DNA of 64,000 nucleotides from Pseudomonas resinovorans NBRC 106553. GTDB taxonomy: Bacteria; Pseudomonadota; Gammaproteobacteria; Pseudomonadales; Pseudomonadaceae. The notes below the pieces were generated by a model that was not told the DNA's origin, did no database searches, and was given only the letters and a program-made list of their open reading frames with translations. Below are positions 61,739 to 64,000 of the stretch, one piece after another; position 1 is the first letter of the stretch, and each line of letters begins with the position of its first letter. Made by a program: the position numbers and the translations under genes. Where the stretch lies: the NCBI RefSeq assembly GCF_000412695.1, contig NC_021499.1, positions 2,418,001 through 2,482,000 of the forward strand, in the 5' to 3' direction.

Positions 61739-62638
61739 ATGAAAGAGAGCATTTATAACATTCGCCTGTTGCGCATTTTTATCGCGGTGGCAAGAAACAA
61801 GGGTTTTTCAGCTGCCCAACAAGAGCTGAATATGTCTACGCCGGCTATCAGCTCTTATATGAGTCAGCTGGAAGAGCAGCTGGGCATGCAGTTGTGCAGC
61901 CGGGGGCGATCAGGCTTCAGTCTCACCAGTAAAGGGCAGCTCATACTCGATGAGGCGCAGTTCCTGATTGGTCAGATCGATAATTTCGAGAACTACGTCA
62001 TTGAACTGAAAGGTGAGCTGCGAGGAACCATATCCGTTGGGATACTGGATTCGATGCTGACTGACAAGCAGGTCAACATAGTCGATCTACTTGGCGACTT
62101 CACATCGAAGAATCCCAAGGTTCATATCAACTTGAAAATGCTCAGCCCTTTCGAACTGCAAAGAGAAGTGCTGGAAGGGAAGATCGACCTGGCGATCGGG
62201 GCGTTGCCAACCAAGATGAGTGGGTTGAAGTACATACATCTGTACATCGAGCAACACTGGCTTTACTGCAGCGATAGGCATCCGTTGTCCAAGGAAGCGG
62301 AAGTCGATGCTGACAGGGTTCGCCAGTACGCGCTCATCAATAGAGGGTACTGGTCAAGTTCAGAGATTCTGAAGCATGGCTTCAAGGAGTGTTCCGCGAC
62401 AGTGGAAAGCATGGAGGCAGCGCTCATTCTTGCGCTGTCCGGCAGCTACATTGGGTATCTCCCCGATCACCTGGCACGTAGCTGGGAGACAGAAGGGCGC
62501 CTGTTGAGATTGCTTCCGGAAAGCTTCGGATATCAGGCGGAGTTCTCATTGATAATCAAGAATGGAAGATTGCGCGAGCCATTGATCCAGGCGTTCAGGG
62601 ATGAGATGGGGCGACTTTACAACAGGGAGATCCGGTAA
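61739..62638 (+). CDS. LysR-family regulator, AT-rich
   Basis: 299 residues. N-terminal HTH: NIRLLRIFIAVARNKGFSAAQQELNMSTPAISSYMSQLEEQLGMQLCSRGRSGFSLT; effector domain follows to the end. The codon use is clearly more AT-rich (Ile, Lys and Asn codons with A/T) than the neighbours, as in genes gained by transfer. ATG 61739 is preferred over GTG 61730; neither has a strong ribosome site. It is divergent from the ureohydrolase gene, its likely target (193-bp shared promoter region, AT-rich). Confidence 0.88.
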   Translation: MKESIYNIRLLRIFIAVARNKGFSAAQQELNMSTPAISSYMSQLEEQLGMQLCSRGRSGFSLTSKGQLILDEAQFLIGQIDNFENYVIELKGELRGTISVGILDSMLTDKQVNIVDLLGDFTSKNPKVHINLKMLSPFELQREVLEGKIDLAIGALPTKMSGLKYIHLYIEQHWLYCSDRHPLSKEAEVDADRVRQYALINRGYWSSSEILKHGFKECSATVESMEAALILALSGSYIGYLPDHLARSWETEGRLLRLLPESFGYQAEFSLIIKNGRLREPLIQAFRDEMGRLYNREIR

Positions 62639-62710
62639 TTCCCGTTGTCGGGGCTTTGGTGAAATTCCGGAGCCAGCTTCGACGACCAGGCGCAGACATT
62701 CCCGCACACC

Positions 62711-62736
62711 AAAAAAGCCGCCAGTGTGTCGGCGGC
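62711..62736 (-). terminator. Intrinsic terminator on the minus strand
   Basis: GCCGCC / GGCGGC stem with an 8-base loop; read on the minus strand it is followed by six T. It suits transcripts coming from the antiporter gene through the decayed kinase fragment. On the plus strand there is no T run after the LysR gene. Confidence 0.75.
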
Positions 62737-62807
62737 GAGGTCGCAAGCTTGTGGCCTTTGAGTAAGTCACGGCTCCTACGGCGGTGCATCGTGCATGGGA
62801 AATCGCG

Positions 62808-62830
62808 GTAGGGTGCGCCGCGCGCACCGC
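62808..62830. repeat. REP-like palindrome, GTAGGGTGCGC type
   Basis: GTAGGGTGCGCC followed by GCGCGCACCGC. It is the same unit as at 16314-16336 and abuts the decayed kinase fragment. Confidence 0.55.
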
Positions 62831-62925
62831 CTCGTGCTGCTCGGTCTTCTGGCTCAGCATGCGCTGGGCGATGCGGGTGTCATGGAAGAAACGCTCGTAG
62901 CGTTCGGCATGGTCCTGCCGGCCGC
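62831..62925 (-). pseudogene. Decayed fragment of a sensor kinase gene
   Basis: On the minus strand it reads RYERFFHDTRIAQRMLSQK then TEQHEAV, close to residues 35-60 of the intact kinase (RYERFFQDTSIAQRMLSQK then TVQHEAV). The DNA is similar to 60199-60300 over about 95 bp. It is bounded by a REP at one end and by the stop codon of the antiporter gene at the other. The identity is high but not perfect, so it is either an old duplication or the remnant of a paralogous kinase. Confidence 0.75.
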
Positions 62926-64000
62926 CTACAGCGACAGCACGCCGCTATACAAGCTATAGGCGGCTAAACCCGCTGCGACGACGACGCAGGCAAAGATTCC
63001 CTTTTCGATATGCGTGAACAGCGGCTCGCCTTGCTCACGTTTTGCCTTGGCGAACAGCACCACGCCCGGCGCATAGAGCAAGGCGGATAGCAGCAGGTAC
63101 TTAACCCCACCGGCATACAACAGCCAGATTGCATAGGCGAGTGCGACGCCGCTGATGAGCAGATCCCTGGTGCGTTCTGTCCCGGACTGCTCGTAGGTTT
63201 CGCCACGTTGGGTCAGCAGCAGCGCGTAGGCCGCCGACCATAGGTACGGCACCATGATCATCGACGAGGCAAGGTAGATCAGGCTGGTGTAAGTGCCTTC
63301 AGAAAACAGCGTGATCAACAGGAAAAGCTGAATCATTACATTGGTCAGCCATAGCGCATTGACCGGCACATGGTTGGCGTTTTCCTTTCTGAGAAACGCC
63401 GGCATGGTCTTGTCCTTGGCGGTGGCGAACAGGATTTCCGCGCACAGGAGCGCCCAGGACAACAAGGCGCCGAGCAATGAAATGGCCAGGCCGAGGCTGA
63501 TGAACAACGCCCCCCACGGACCGACGATACGTTCGAGCACCCCCGCCAGCGATGGGTTCTGCAGGGCGGCCAGTTCCGGTTGGCTCATGATCCCGAGCGA
63601 CAGCAGGTTCACCAGCACCAGCAGCGCCAATACGCCGAGGAAACCGATAACCGTGGCGCGGCCGACGTCGGCCCGCTTCTCGGCCCTGGCCGAATAGACA
63701 CTGGCGCCTTCGATGCCGATGAACACGAACACCGTCACCAGCATCATGTTGCGCACCTGATCCATCACGCCGTTGAAGTCCGGGTTGCTGCGCCCCCAGA
63801 TATCGCGGGTGAAAATGTCCGCATCGAAGGCCACCGCGGCAATCGCGATGAAGGTGACCAGGGGCACCACCTTGGCCACGGTGGTCAGCTGATTGATGAA
63901 CGCCGCTTCCTTGATCCCACGCAGCACCAGAAAGTGCACGCACCACAGCAGCACCGACGCGCAGGCGATGGCGATGGGCGTGTTGCCTTGGCCGAATACC
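62926..64000 (-). CDS. Basic amino acid/polyamine antiporter (ArcD-like), 3' part
   Basis: C-terminal 358 residues of an APC-superfamily antiporter; the frame is open to the window edge (VFGQGNTPIAIACASV continues upstream), so the start lies outside. RGIKEAAFINQLTTVAKVVPL, FIGIEGASVYSARAEKRADVGRATVIGF and LLSWALLCAEILFATAKDKTMP are characteristic of the arginine/ornithine antiporter group. It probably exchanges a guanidino or basic amino acid across the inner membrane, which fits the nearby ureohydrolase; that link is inference. Confidence 0.88.
   Translation of the reverse strand, partial: VFGQGNTPIAIACASVLLWCVHFLVLRGIKEAAFINQLTTVAKVVPLVTFIAIAAVAFDADIFTRDIWGRSNPDFNGVMDQVRNMMLVTVFVFIGIEGASVYSARAEKRADVGRATVIGFLGVLALLVLVNLLSLGIMSQPELAALQNPSLAGVLERIVGPWGALFISLGLAISLLGALLSWALLCAEILFATAKDKTMPAFLRKENANHVPVNALWLTNVMIQLFLLITLFSEGTYTSLIYLASSMIMVPYLWSAAYALLLTQRGETYEQSGTERTRDLLISGVALAYAIWLLYAGGVKYLLLSALLYAPGVVLFAKAKREQGEPLFTHIEKGIFACVVVAAGLAAYSLYSGVLSL

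Overview
The window is a GC-rich chromosomal segment that looks like Pseudomonas, probably the P. aeruginosa / P. resinovorans side of the genus. The reasons are the protein content (MexF-like RND pump with a NodT-type outer-membrane factor, complete kdpFABC-kdpD-kdpE followed by glutaminase and an RssA-like patatin, FadB-like and thiolase pair), the codon bias, and intergenic REP/REPIN-type palindromes that begin with GTAG. Species assignment is inference; no rRNA or typing gene is present.

Layout. 1-11.4 kb is a stress and efflux block: the end of an MscS-type channel, a glutathione S-transferase divergent from a LysR regulator, a ChaC-like glutathione-degrading enzyme, a three-gene RND pump and a DHA2-type MFS exporter. 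11.4-13.4 kb is a patchy regulatory stretch: an ABM-domain protein overlapping a truncated LysR gene, a lone XRE regulator and a LuxR-type regulator with a TTG start. 13.4-18.2 kb runs on the minus strand: diguanylate cyclase, VOC-family protein, EF-hand protein, and a two-component pair whose sensor loop is mostly proline. 18.5-26.6 kb is the high-affinity K+ system kdpFABC-kdpD-kdpE, with repeat elements between kdpB/kdpC and kdpD/kdpE. Next come glutaminase, patatin, a small lipoprotein, and a flavin monooxygenase / alpha-beta hydrolase / SDR operon.

From 34.3 to 40.0 kb (minus strand) is a complete ydcSTUVW-type putrescine transporter plus gamma-aminobutyraldehyde dehydrogenase operon, then a peroxiredoxin. 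41.3-45.2 kb is the four-gene Anbu cluster: ATP-grasp, alpha-E, transglutaminase-like and Anbu proteasome-type peptidase. 45.4-55.7 kb holds a periplasmic cytochrome c and rhodanese pair, an AEC permease, a beta-oxidation pair, small membrane or lipoproteins, a stand-alone glutamine amidotransferase, a CorA transporter and an alpha/beta hydrolase. 55.8-57.5 kb has a secreted glycine-rich protein, a crotonase behind a palindromic operator candidate, and tRNA-Ser(GGA).

57.7-64 kb has a periplasmic HbpS/GlcG-type protein, a FixJ-like response regulator and its kinase, a ureohydrolase (agmatinase/guanidino-acid type) divergent from an AT-richer LysR gene, a decayed second copy of the kinase N-terminus, and the end of an ArcD-like antiporter running off the window.

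The points most worth follow-up are: an 18-bp palindrome shared by the kinase promoter and the HbpS-like gene; the decayed kinase fragment flanking the ureohydrolase cassette; the Anbu operon with its strong internal hairpin; a REPIN family in both orientations, one copy splitting kdpD from kdpE; and the EF-hand protein beside a poly-proline sensor kinase. I did not find a defence island, CRISPR array, prophage, integrase or complete insertion sequence.
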